From: an uncultured Eubacteriales bacterium
GTDB lineage: Bacteria > Bacillota > Clostridia > Christensenellales > Borkfalkiaceae
Direction of reading: 5' to 3'
NCBI GenBank assembly: GCA_900542935.1
Contig: UQPN01000021.1
Location: 1-37,331 of the forward strand
Length of the DNA stretch: 37,331 bases
Below, in pieces: positions 24,607-32,326 of this stretch. The position numbers were made by a program, and so were the translations under genes. Numbering within the stretch: position 1 is the first letter of the stretch; each line of letters begins with the position of its first letter. The notes beneath the pieces were generated by a model, which saw only the letters and a program-made list of their open reading frames with translations, searched no databases and was not told the origin of the DNA.

Positions 24607-24633
24607 AACCGCCTGTTCGCGCGGATATACCGC

Positions 24634-25011
24634 TCAGATGTTTTTCAGCTGCGTAACAATCTGTTCCAGTTTTTTCCGCTGCACAAAATTCAGCATCGGG
24701 GCAAACCGCCTGTAAAACGCGTCGATTTCCGCGTTTGTCAGCGTGCCCGCGCGCTTGCCTTTTTCCGCGGAAGAAACAATATCCGCAAGCACCGCTTTAT
24801 CGTTCTTTCCGCGGTACGCCGCCGCAATCCGCCTTGTCAGCATTTCCGCCGTTACCCGCTCGCCCGCGCTTTCCGCCGCGCCGTTTGAGGCAAACTCCGC
24901 CGCGCCGTTGTTTTCGGCGTTGTTGCTTTCGGCTCCGCATCCTTCACGCGCGCCGTTTGTCGCGCTATTTTCTCTTGCGTTCTCATCGGCAAATTCACGA
25001 AAACTTTTCAT
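24634..25011 (-). CDS. Hypothetical protein with Ala/Asn/Glu-rich N-terminal linker
   Basis: 125 aa from ATG 25011 with GGAGGTG 4-5 nt upstream; the longer open frame overlaps the divergent gene. Residues 1-55 are low complexity (Ala, Asn, Glu, Gly) and probably disordered. Residues about 55-125 are helical (VTAEMLTRRIAAAYRGKNDKAVLADIV, then FYRRFAPMLNFVQRKKLEQIV) and look like a small folded domain. No family recognised. Divergent from the 141-aa gene, with 67 nt between. Confidence 0.65.
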   Translation of the reverse strand: MKSFREFADENARENSATNGAREGCGAESNNAENNGAAEFASNGAAESAGERVTAEMLTRRIAAAYRGKNDKAVLADIVSSAEKGKRAGTLTNAEIDAFYRRFAPMLNFVQRKKLEQIVTQLKNI

Positions 25012-25049
25012 ATACACCTCCGCTATGGCAATATATGCGGTGTAACCCC

Positions 25050-25072
25050 CGCGGCGTGCCGCGGCGTATAAT
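25050..25072 (+). promoter_or_regulatory. CCGCGGC palindrome and -10 box before a probable leaderless gene
   Basis: CCGCGGC/GCCGCGG (25050-25065) forms a perfect 7-bp inverted repeat directly before TATAAT (25067-25072). The ATG follows 6 nt later. No TTGACA-like -35 is present at the right distance, so an activator binding the inverted repeat is possible. Confidence 0.4.
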
Positions 25073-25078
25073 GGGTGT

Positions 25079-25504
25079 ATGGACGCTTTAACTTTGCTCA
25101 TCGTGTATCTCGTAACGCAAAATCCCGGTTTTCAGGCTAATCTGGCGCCGCTTTGCCGCAAGCTGAAAGAATCACAGGATATGCTCGATTTTCTCGGCTC
25201 GCTTTCGTCGTTCCCCTGTTCGCCCGAAAAACCGGATTCCCCGCCCGCGCAGGATTGCCCCGCGCCGCCGCACGGCACCGATTGCAACCGCCCGTGCAAC
25301 GATTCCTCCCCCGACAACCCGTACAATCCCTGTCCGCCGGATCCTCCTCGCCCCACGGGCACCGCAGGCGACTGCACAGGCTCTTCCGGCACCGACGGAA
25401 CGCATACGCGCTCCGCGGGAACGCGTACAGCCGAAACTTCGCCGCTGCGCACGCTGGGCGGCGAATGGATAGAAAAATACATAACGAAATATTTAAAAAA
25501 TTAG
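25079..25504 (+). CDS. Hypothetical protein with Pro/Cys-rich linker
   Basis: 141 aa. Residues 1-45 are helical and hydrophobic at the very start (MDALTLLIVYLVTQNPGFQANLAPL); residues about 46-115 are low complexity, rich in Pro, Cys, Asp, Gly and Thr with five Cys; the end GGEWIEKYITKYLKN is again helical. It may be a small two-helix protein with a flexible Cys-bearing linker. No ribosome binding site: the -10 box lies 6 nt before ATG. A terminator-like hairpin (25505-25526) follows. No family recognised. Confidence 0.6.
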   Translation: MDALTLLIVYLVTQNPGFQANLAPLCRKLKESQDMLDFLGSLSSFPCSPEKPDSPPAQDCPAPPHGTDCNRPCNDSSPDNPYNPCPPDPPRPTGTAGDCTGSSGTDGTHTRSAGTRTAETSPLRTLGGEWIEKYITKYLKN

Positions 25505-25526
25505 CGGAGCGCCATACGGCGTTCCG
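25505..25526 (+). terminator. Hairpin after the 141-aa gene
   Basis: CGGAGCGCC / GGCGTTCCG with one G-T pair and an ATAC loop, directly after the stop. The tail (CCTTTCGTT) is only weakly T-rich. Confidence 0.5.
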
Positions 25527-26038
25527 CCTTTCGTTCCACTGTTTTCAATCAGATCTTTTTATCGGATTCCGCGCCGCAAAAATCGCCCCGCCGCAAGATG
25601 CGCTTCTCTTCCCGCCCGCCGCAAACCAAACTTCTCTTTTCTCGCCACACGTTTCCGTCGCTGCTTTCGTCTTTTTTATCTTCGCCCCGATATGTAATAT
25701 TTCAAGATGATTTGCAGCCAACCGATAATGAATATTTGCCCTCTTCGCGACTTAAAGTCAGCTCACACTAACTCACGCGTAAAAATTAACGGCTTTTTCC
25801 AAAGCCGCCTGTAATTTTATACGCACAAACACACAAAAGACAACAGAACGTTTGCGGATGACCAATGTAGTTTACGCAAATGGACACACAAAAATAAAGT
25901 TAGAACTAAAGCAGTCAAATCAATGTAAATGAAAAGCCGAGGGTTATCTCGGCTTTTTTGTGTTAACTTATTTAAGTAATATTATAAGTGGTCAATCTTT
26001 TCTTTTTTCAAAGTGTGAAAATTTTTCTAAAATAGGTA
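25527..26038. other. Gap with decayed sequence and terminators
   Basis: No full gene is seen. A short frame at 25859-25930 (MTNVVYANGHTKIKLELKQSNQCK) ends immediately before a strong hairpin with T-run and looks like the leftover 3' end of a lost gene. Another small hairpin lies at 25790-25807 (CGGCTTT/AAAGCCG). The stretch is more AT-rich toward 26 kb, so an old insertion or deletion scar is likely. Confidence 0.45.
25932..25959 (+). terminator. Strong intrinsic terminator
   Basis: Perfect 10-bp stem AAAAGCCGAG / CTCGGCTTTT with a 6-nt loop and TTTTTT. It lies directly after the 24-codon remnant frame. Confidence 0.8.
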
Positions 26039-26067
26039 TTGACAGAATTATTAAAATACGGTAAAAT
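26039..26067 (+). promoter_or_regulatory. Consensus promoter ending 6 nt before a start codon
   Basis: -35 TTGACA (26039-26044), 17-bp spacer, -10 TAAAAT (26062-26067). ATG is at 26074, so the transcript should start at or beside the ATG. Confidence 0.75.
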
Positions 26068-26073
26068 ATACCT

Positions 26074-26571
26074 ATGACATCTCAAATAATATGTAATATT
26101 TTGATGTTTTTATCGTACATACTGAATATTTTTTGTATGGTAATTGCATTATTGATTTTGCCGAAAGGTTTAAAGAATCTCAACGAACTCTGTGATGGTT
26201 TGTCTGAAAAAGAAATTTTTCAGATTCATCAGAAAAAATTTACAGGCAGTTTTTTTAAACTTCTTATTGCAAATTTGCTTTTTCTTGTGGTAGGAATTAT
26301 TACGTGCTTATTGGATGGCTTGTCTGATATGGAAAACGGATTGTTAATTCCGACTTGGACATTTTTAATAGTTGGATTTGTTTTAGTCGTATTTTTCATT
26401 ATATATACATACTTTTTGAGGAGAAAATATAAAATCGTGATGACTTGTAGTGTGGATCCAGCATGGAATAGAGGTTATTGCGCTGCTGCTCAAATAGGAA
26501 TGTGTATGTTAATTGCATTCTTGTTTGCTTTTAATTCGGCACTAACCGCTTACACAATATGGTTGCTGTAA
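26074..26571 (+). CDS. Four-helix membrane protein, AT-rich, probably leaderless
   Basis: 165 aa with four hydrophobic helices (about 5-28, 64-88, 96-118 and 140-164) separated by short loops, one of them charged (LSEKEIFQIHQKKF). No family recognised. Codon use is AT-rich compared with flanking genes, suggesting transfer. There is no Shine-Dalgarno, and the promoter -10 lies 6 nt upstream of ATG. The gene stands alone between two terminators. Confidence 0.65.
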   Translation: MTSQIICNILMFLSYILNIFCMVIALLILPKGLKNLNELCDGLSEKEIFQIHQKKFTGSFFKLLIANLLFLVVGIITCLLDGLSDMENGLLIPTWTFLIVGFVLVVFFIIYTYFLRRKYKIVMTCSVDPAWNRGYCAAAQIGMCMLIAFLFAFNSALTAYTIWLL

Positions 26572-26649
26572 TTTTCTTATATTGAGTTCATTTGAATATA
26601 AAATATTGCACGCTTTTGAGAGATTTTGGTGCAGAACAATTATATCACA

Positions 26650-26687
26650 AAAGACACTCAACCGTTTTTTCGGTTGGGTGTCTTTTG
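26650..26687. terminator. Bidirectional terminator
   Basis: AAAGACACTCAACCG (26650-26664) pairs with CGGTTGGGTGTCTTT (26671-26685) apart from one wobble, with a TTTTTT loop and A- and T-rich flanks. It can serve the rightward membrane protein and the leftward tilS operon. Confidence 0.75.
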
Positions 26688-26958
26688 TTTTCTGAACCGC
26701 CGAAAGCAATTTTGAAGTGAGCAAAAAAGTTAGATACTCTTGGGAAATTTGAAAGAAAAGCGCAAAGAAAAGCTATAAGGCATTCTTTGTGCTTATAATT
26801 TTAATATATTTATCGGAGTGAACCTCCTCCTTTTTTGTCCATTTGCGCATACAAGTAATCTTTTTTGTAAATCGCCCGCTTTATACAAATCGCCTTTTCC
26901 CTACAAAACTCGTCTGCGCGCCGTTCGGAACGCAAGTTTGCAAAACGCGTCGAAGCCG
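26688..26958. other. Gap after the membrane-protein terminator
   Basis: No gene or clear signal is visible here; it lies downstream of the leftward histidine phosphatase gene and becomes GC-richer toward it. Confidence 0.4.
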
Positions 26959-27597
26959 TCAAAGATTCGAAAGTCGGGTAATCAGACCTTCCAGATGCCC
27001 CGTATAGCCCATTTTTACGGGCGTATATTTTCCGTTTTCGAAATTCACTTCCGAAACGGAAGCGTTGGGCAGCCAGTCCAGCTCTTTCATATAACTTATC
27101 GGCTTGTTTTCGAAAATACACTGCAAGCTTCTTATCACGCCGCCGTGCGTACCTATCACCACGTTCTTGCCGTCGTGCGTTTTCGCAATCTCCCGCAACG
27201 CCTTGTCCGCCCGCAACTGCACCTCCGCAAACGATTCTCCGCCCGTCGGACGCGCGTTGCCTATGTCGTCTTTCCAAAGCAGCGCGTCTTTCGCATAATT
27301 TTTCGCAATTTCCGGCAGCGTCTTTCCTTCCCATTCCCCGCCGAAAATCTCCGCGATGCCGTCGCAGAGCAAAAGCGGCACGCCCGCCTTTATCGCAATC
27401 TCTTTCACCGTTTCCCGCGCACGCAATAACGGACTGGAATACACGGCGTCCACCCGATACGTTTTCAGCACGTACTCCGTTACCAGCTCCGCCTGTTTTT
27501 TACCGGTCGCCGTAAGGGGCACGTCGAATCTGCCCGCATAAATTTCTTTTAAATTCGCCTCGCTTTGCCCGTGGCGCACGATAATGAATTTCGTCAT
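26959..27597 (-). CDS. Histidine phosphatase family protein
   Basis: 212 aa from ATG 27597 (MTKFIIVRHGQSEANL). RHG at 8-10 with the catalytic His, the second Arg in VYSSPLLRARETV, the acid Glu in EIFGGEWEGKTLPE, and the second His in NVVIGTHGGVIRSL make a complete phosphoglycerate-mutase-like phosphatase. Substrate cannot be read from sequence; candidates include sugar phosphates, cobalamin precursors and general phosphomonoesters. It is the third gene after tilS and hpt, 31 nt after hpt. Confidence 0.88.
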   Translation of the reverse strand: MTKFIIVRHGQSEANLKEIYAGRFDVPLTATGKKQAELVTEYVLKTYRVDAVYSSPLLRARETVKEIAIKAGVPLLLCDGIAEIFGGEWEGKTLPEIAKNYAKDALLWKDDIGNARPTGGESFAEVQLRADKALREIAKTHDGKNVVIGTHGGVIRSLQCIFENKPISYMKELDWLPNASVSEVNFENGKYTPVKMGYTGHLEGLITRLSNL

Positions 27598-27628
27598 TTT
27601 GTTGTTTCTCTTTCCGCCGCGCAAAAGC

Positions 27629-28192
27629 TTATTTCTCGTAAACGGAACGTTTCAATACGCCCACGTACGGAAGATTGCGGTATTCTTCGGCATAGTCCAG
27701 CCCGTACCCCACCACGAATTCGTCCTCGATAACAAACCCCTTGTATTCGGGCTCCATAGGCACTTCTCGGCGTTCCGGCTTATCCAGAAGCGTTACGATG
27801 TTCACGCTGTTCGGCGAACGGCCGTTCAACATCTTTTTCAGCTGATACAACGTGTTGCCGGAATCGATGATGTCCTCCACAATCAGCACGTCCTTGCCGG
27901 ATATATTCACGGTAAGGTCTTTCTTTACCTGCAGTTTTCCGGAAGAAATCGTATCTTTCCCGTAGGAAGATACCGCCATGAAATCGATTTGCAGCGACGA
28001 TTTCATCTCGCGGATAAGATCGGCGAAAAACATCACGCTTCCCTTTAAAATGCACACCACCACGGGCGATCTGCCCTCGTACAGCTTATCCAGCTGCGCG
28101 GCAAGCGCCTTTACCCGTTCGGAAATCTGTTCCGGGGTAATCATGATTCTTTCTATGTTTTCGTTCAGATCGTTTGTTTTTTCGGTTTTCAT
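27629..28192 (-). CDS. hpt: Hypoxanthine phosphoribosyltransferase
   Basis: 187 aa from ATG 28192 with GAGG 7 nt upstream; the ATG six bases earlier is too close to that site. PRPP-binding motif VLIVEDIIDSGNTLYQL, flexible loop VSSYGKDTISSGKLQVKKDL and the start IERIMITPEQISERVKALAAQL are diagnostic. It salvages hypoxanthine and guanine to IMP and GMP. The tilS-hpt order is common in Firmicutes; the usual ftsH that follows is replaced here by a phosphatase. Overlap with the tilS end is avoided by 25 nt. Confidence 0.93.
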   Translation of the reverse strand: MKTEKTNDLNENIERIMITPEQISERVKALAAQLDKLYEGRSPVVVCILKGSVMFFADLIREMKSSLQIDFMAVSSYGKDTISSGKLQVKKDLTVNISGKDVLIVEDIIDSGNTLYQLKKMLNGRSPNSVNIVTLLDKPERREVPMEPEYKGFVIEDEFVVGYGLDYAEEYRNLPYVGVLKRSVYEK

Positions 28193-28217
28193 AGCCATTC
28201 CTCTTCTTTCGTAATTT

Positions 28218-29585
28218 TTATCGGTTTTCGTCAAGTAACGCAATATACGCGATTTTTTTCGTCTGCGGCGTGATTTTCACGCTTTCCGCAATTTCCACGC
28301 CCGCAACCGCAAGAATTTCTCCGCTCTCTTTTTTTGCTATCAGCGGAATTGCCGCCCGCTTTTCCGCGTCGATTTTCCAATCGGTCAGCACTTTTTTCAG
28401 GCTCTTTTTTCCCCCGCCGAATTTGCGGAACGTATCGCCCGCCTTTTTTCGGCGGAACACGCTGCCGCAAAGCGCCGCGCCGTCCGCCCGCAGAAGTTTC
28501 GTCCCCGATTGAGCCGCGGCTGCCGCCGCTTCCGCTTCGCTTTCCGTAATCAGAATTTTCGCGCCGCCAAGCCGGAACACGCCGTAACCGAACGGTATTT
28601 CCGCGCTTTCCGCCGCGCCGTTTACTTCTGCGGAAAACACGACGTCGCCGTATACCCGCCGCGCTTTCACGCCGCAAGGCAAATCCGCCGCCGAGCCCGT
28701 CTGCTTCATCCGCAACGCCGACAGCGCGTCGACGTGCGCCCGCGTGTAGTCTTTTCCGATTCCGAGAAGTTTCATCGCCGTAACGCACGCCCGCGCGAAC
28801 AACGGTTCCGCCACAAGCCCGCCGTTTTCGTCAAAAGCCCGCACGCAGACTTTTTCGCCGCCGTCCGATTTTTTTGCGGTAACGTACTTTGCCGAAAGCT
28901 CGTACAGAAATTCGTCGTCGCGCCGCGCGGCAAAAGAAAAATTCGTCAGGTTTTTCGCCGCGCCGGGAACGATTTCTTCCAGCCTCGGCAGAATTTCCAG
29001 CCGTAATTTATTGCGCGTCGTATCGGCGATAAAATTCGTCTCGTCCACGCGGTATTCCAGCTTGTTTTCCTCCGCGTAGGCAAGAATTTCCGCCTTTGTT
29101 ACGTGCAGAAACGGTCGGATAAACCCATTTCTTTCTTCGCGGATTCCGCCCGCGCCCGTCAAAGAAGCGCCGCGGAGCAGATGAAACAGCACCGTTTCCG
29201 CCTCGTCCTGCGCGTGGTGCGCCGTGGCTATCACGTCCGCCTTGTTTTCGGAAAGCAGCATTTTAAACGCGCCGTACCTTGCGTTTCTCGCCGCCTCTTC
29301 GATGCCCGTACCGTTCTTTTTTGCAAGCGCGCGGCAATCGAACGTAAACGTATACAGCGGAATGTGCAGCGTATCGCAGAATTTTGCCACAAACGCCGCA
29401 TCCTCCTTGCTGCTTTCGCCGCGAAGCCCGTGTTCTACATGCACCGCGGAAAGAAAAAAACCGTCCGAAGGCGCCATCTTGTACAGATAATGCAGCAGAC
29501 ATAACGAATCGGCGCCGCCGGAACAGGCAACGCAAACGCGCTTTCCCTCGAATTTTTTCATCTCCGTACAGCCTTGCAGATTCAT
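28218..29585 (-). CDS. tilS: tRNA(Ile)-lysidine synthase
   Basis: 455 aa. PP-loop motif SGGADS (CVACSGGADSLCLLHYL), then VEHGLRGESSKEDAAFV, GTGIEEAARNARYGAF, ATAHHAQDEAETVLFHLLRG and RPFLHVTKAEILAYAEE are TilS hallmarks; the C-terminal TilS_C part (about 365-440) contains GDTFRKFGGGKKSLKKVLTDWKI. It modifies C34 of the AUA-reading tRNA-Ile to lysidine. I chose ATG 29585 because the promoter -10 ends 7 nt before it; the later ATG (29561) has a GGAG directly against it with no spacing. The mRNA is probably leaderless. Confidence 0.92.
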   Translation of the reverse strand: MNLQGCTEMKKFEGKRVCVACSGGADSLCLLHYLYKMAPSDGFFLSAVHVEHGLRGESSKEDAAFVAKFCDTLHIPLYTFTFDCRALAKKNGTGIEEAARNARYGAFKMLLSENKADVIATAHHAQDEAETVLFHLLRGASLTGAGGIREERNGFIRPFLHVTKAEILAYAEENKLEYRVDETNFIADTTRNKLRLEILPRLEEIVPGAAKNLTNFSFAARRDDEFLYELSAKYVTAKKSDGGEKVCVRAFDENGGLVAEPLFARACVTAMKLLGIGKDYTRAHVDALSALRMKQTGSAADLPCGVKARRVYGDVVFSAEVNGAAESAEIPFGYGVFRLGGAKILITESEAEAAAAAAQSGTKLLRADGAALCGSVFRRKKAGDTFRKFGGGKKSLKKVLTDWKIDAEKRAAIPLIAKKESGEILAVAGVEIAESVKITPQTKKIAYIALLDENR

Positions 29586-29592
29586 ATAAAAA

Positions 29593-29621
29593 AGTATAGC
29601 ACATTTTCTGGTTTGTTGCAA
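29593..29621 (-). promoter_or_regulatory. Promoter of the tilS-hpt-phosphatase operon
   Basis: Read leftward: -35 TTGCAA (29621-29616), 17-bp spacer, -10 TATACT (29598-29593). The expected transcription start coincides with the tilS ATG at 29585. Confidence 0.8.
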
Positions 29622-29726
29622 TCGTTTCGCCGCCGTTTTCCGCGTTTTCTTTCGTTAAAATACGGCGCGCGGCGTATAATCGCCGGAAAGAAGGGCAAAA
29701 TAAAAACAGGAGGGTTTTCAAAAACT

Positions 29727-29948
29727 ATGAAAATTGCAAACATTATCGCTTACGTTCTTGTACTTCTCGGCGCGTTGAACTGGGGCTTGTTCGGTTTCTT
29801 CAATTTCAACCTCGTGGCGATTTTCGGTGGCGCGCGCAGCGCTTTCGCCATCATCGTGTACTCGCTCATCGCGCTCGCGGCGGTATGGCTCATCATCTCC
29901 CCTTGCATCACCAACGGCAAACTGGATATGAACGACCGCAACGATTAA
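29727..29948 (+). CDS. DUF378 small membrane protein
   Basis: 73 aa with AGGAGGG about 12 nt upstream of ATG. IAYVLVLLGALNWGLFGFFNFNLVAIFGG and FAIIVYSLIALAAVW are the two membrane helices and the LNWGL motif of the DUF378 family. Function unknown for the family. It has its own TATAAT at 29681-29686 and a terminator right after it, so it is monocistronic. It is divergent from tilS. Confidence 0.88.
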   Translation: MKIANIIAYVLVLLGALNWGLFGFFNFNLVAIFGGARSAFAIIVYSLIALAAVWLIISPCITNGKLDMNDRND

Positions 29949-29980
29949 CGCCTCGCCGGAAATTTTCCGGTAAAAAATCA

Positions 29981-30013
29981 ATCCGCCCCGATGCTTTGGA
30001 GCGGATTTTTTTT
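29981..30013 (+). terminator. Terminator after the DUF378 gene
   Basis: ATCCGCCCC / GGAGCGGAT with one mismatch, 8-nt loop, followed by a run of eight T. A smaller CCGGAA/TTCCGG hairpin precedes it at 29956-29970. Confidence 0.8.
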
Positions 30014-30043
30014 CATGTCGGGCGCCCGTTACGGCGCCGAAAT

Positions 30044-30367
30044 TCAAAAGCCGCGGCACGGGCAGCCGAAGCCGCCGTCCGTATCGTCGTTTAAAAACCG
30101 TTCTTCGCCGAAACCGCCGCAACGGTTGCAAGGCGTATCGCAGGGATACAGCGCGTACTGGCGCGCATAATAACAATCCGTTACCGTCTGCCGTTGCTCG
30201 CAGCAGGGCTTAGGACGGGGCTTTTTGCAGGGGCGAGGGCAGGGAGTAACGCAGAAACACCCGCAGGGAGCGTCGCAGAACTTCTTGCCGAGTCCCACGC
30301 CGAGAAGCATCAAAGCGATCGTGCGGGCACAGCCGCCGCGATTATCGCCGCAATTCCGATTACACAT
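30044..30367 (-). CDS. Cysteine-rich small protein (17 Cys in 107 residues)
   Basis: 107 aa; GAGGAAAAACTTT precedes ATG 30367. The N-terminus has Cys 2 and 6 and then one hydrophobic stretch (ARTIALMLLGVGLG). The middle is a run of CxC, CxxC and PC pairs (CDAPCGCFCVTPCPRPC), then a basic Pro/Lys segment, and the end has CDTPCNRCGGFG and GFGCPC. The order of Cys pairs suggests metal binding or disulfide cross-linking, as in metallothionein-like or spore-coat/envelope proteins. No family is recognised. Terminators and a gap isolate it from neighbours. Confidence 0.65.
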   Translation of the reverse strand: MCNRNCGDNRGGCARTIALMLLGVGLGKKFCDAPCGCFCVTPCPRPCKKPRPKPCCEQRQTVTDCYYARQYALYPCDTPCNRCGGFGEERFLNDDTDGGFGCPCRGF

Positions 30368-30729
30368 AAAGTTTTTCCTCTTATACGTAATTTAAGGCAA
30401 TTGCCTTATACTGCAATATATGAAAAAACCCGACCTTTTTGTTCAAAAGATCGGATCATCATTTTTTGATAACGACATTCTTCCGCAATCAAATGCTACC
30501 TGCGCTCAAAATTTTTTCAAACGAAGATGTTTGCGCGTGGCGCGAAACGCGAGCACGCACGAACGGGCGCACAAAATTCTGCCCACAAGCTCCTTTTCAT
30601 CGAAGATTTTTGCAGAGATTTTTGCGCAAGACAAAAAGTGTGCGGATTTTGCGACGGGAATTTACAAAACGTAAACGACCAAGCAAAAACGCCAGCACGC
30701 CGCGGTATTGCGCAAAAAGATCGCAAAAA
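30368..30729. other. Intergenic gap between guaA and the Cys-rich gene
   Basis: No gene is supported. It holds a tandem AGATTTTTGC repeat (near 30604-30625) and a weak hairpin near 30430-30455 but no clear promoter or structured RNA that I can name. Confidence 0.4.
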
Positions 30730-32280
30730 TCATTCCCATTCGATGGTTGCCGGCGGCTTCGAAGTAATATCATATACCACGCGGTTTGCGTGTTTCACTT
30801 CGTTCACGATACGGGTGGAAATCTTTTCCAGAACGTCGTAAGGGATGCGCGCCCAGTCCGCCGTCATCGCGTCCACGCTGGTAATCGCGCGCACGGCAAT
30901 CACGTTTTCGTACGTGCGGAAATCCCCCATCACGCCCACCGTAGGCGAATTCGTAACCACGGTGAAATATTGCCAGATCTGTTCGTCCAGCCCCGCCTTC
31001 GCAATCTCGTCGCGCAGGATATAATCGGAATCGCGCAGCGTTTCCAGCTTCTCTTCCGTAACCTCGCCCATGATGCGAATCGCAAGCCCCGGTCCGGGGA
31101 ACGGCTGGCGCATCACGATTTTACGCGGCAGCCCAAGCTCCAGCCCCACGCGGCGCACTTCGTCCTTGAACAAATCGCGCAACGGTTCGATAATCTCTTT
31201 GAAGTCCACCACCGAAGGCAGCCCGCCCACGTTGTGATGACTCTTGATTACGGCGGATTTTCCCTTACCGCTTTCGATTACGTCCGGATAAATCGTTCCC
31301 TGCACCAGAAAATCAACGGCGCCGATCTGCTTCGAAATCTTTTCAAACGTGCGGATGAATTCCTCCCCGATGATTTTACGCTTTCTTTCGGGGTCGGAAA
31401 CGCCTTTCAGTTTCGATAAAAACTGCTCCGCCGCGTCCGCCTTAATCAGGTTCATGCCCAGCTTGTCTTTGAAAACGCTCATCACCTCGTCGGCTTCGTA
31501 TTTGCGCAGCAGACCGTGATCCACAAACACGCAGGTAAGGTTATCGCCCGCCGCGCGGTGAATCAGGGTAGCCGCCACGGCGGAATCCACGCCGCCGCTC
31601 ATCGCGCACAGCACTTTTTTATCGCCGATTTTTTTCTTTAACGCCGCCACCTGTTCTTCCACGAAGCCGCTCATCGTCCAGTCGCCCTTGGCTTTGCATA
31701 CTTCGTATAAGAAATTTTTCAGAATATTTTCGCCGTATTCGGTATGCACCACTTCGGGGTGAAACTGCACGCCGTATATTTTTCTTTCCTCGCTTCCGAA
31801 CGCCGCCACGGGGCAGGTTCCCGCCGCCGTGTCCGCAAGGCAATCAAACCCTTCGGGCGCTTTCGAAACGTAATCCGTGTGGCTCATCCAGCTCACCGAC
31901 GTTTCAGGCACTCCCTTAAAAAGCAGGTTCTCTTTCAGCACGCGGATTTCTCTCTTGCCGTACTCGCTGGTTTCCGCATGCGTAACCGTCCCGCCGAGCG
32001 TATACGCAATCAGCTGGCACCCGTAGCAAATGCCGAGAACGGGAATCCCCAGCTTAAAAATTTCCGGGCTCACATGCGGCGAAGATTCTTCGTACACGCT
32101 GTTTGGTCCGCCCGTAAAAATAATGCCGACGGGATTGTATTCTTTAATCTCCTCCATCGTCATATCGCAATTTTTCAAATCGCAATACACGTTCAGATCC
32201 CGCACGCGGCGCGCAATCAACTGGTTGTACTGTCCGCCGAAATCGAGGACGAGCACCTTCTCTCTTTCTTTCATATCCAT
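30730..32280 (-). CDS. guaA: GMP synthase (glutamine-hydrolysing)
   Basis: 516 aa from ATG 32280, with GGAAGG 7 nt upstream. The N-terminal class I amidotransferase has the nucleophile Cys in GICYGCQ (most relatives have GICYGMQ) and the His-Glu pair in YGVQFHPEVVHTEYG. The ATP-pyrophosphatase has CAMSGGVDSAVAATLIHRA, and the dimerisation domain ends RVVYDITSKPPATIEWE as expected. It converts XMP to GMP in purine synthesis. It follows the 200-aa anchored protein by 46 nt and may be co-transcribed from 32971. Confidence 0.96.
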   Translation of the reverse strand: MDMKEREKVLVLDFGGQYNQLIARRVRDLNVYCDLKNCDMTMEEIKEYNPVGIIFTGGPNSVYEESSPHVSPEIFKLGIPVLGICYGCQLIAYTLGGTVTHAETSEYGKREIRVLKENLLFKGVPETSVSWMSHTDYVSKAPEGFDCLADTAAGTCPVAAFGSEERKIYGVQFHPEVVHTEYGENILKNFLYEVCKAKGDWTMSGFVEEQVAALKKKIGDKKVLCAMSGGVDSAVAATLIHRAAGDNLTCVFVDHGLLRKYEADEVMSVFKDKLGMNLIKADAAEQFLSKLKGVSDPERKRKIIGEEFIRTFEKISKQIGAVDFLVQGTIYPDVIESGKGKSAVIKSHHNVGGLPSVVDFKEIIEPLRDLFKDEVRRVGLELGLPRKIVMRQPFPGPGLAIRIMGEVTEEKLETLRDSDYILRDEIAKAGLDEQIWQYFTVVTNSPTVGVMGDFRTYENVIAVRAITSVDAMTADWARIPYDVLEKISTRIVNEVKHANRVVYDITSKPPATIEWE

Positions 32281-32326
32281 TCGCTTACCTTCCGTAAAAA
32301 ATGCCGTCTTAGTCCGGGCTTCGGGT

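Noticed and set aside
29561..29563. Later ATG as the tilS start
   Set aside because: GGAG directly abuts the ATG, which is too close for initiation, while the upstream ATG matches the promoter distance.
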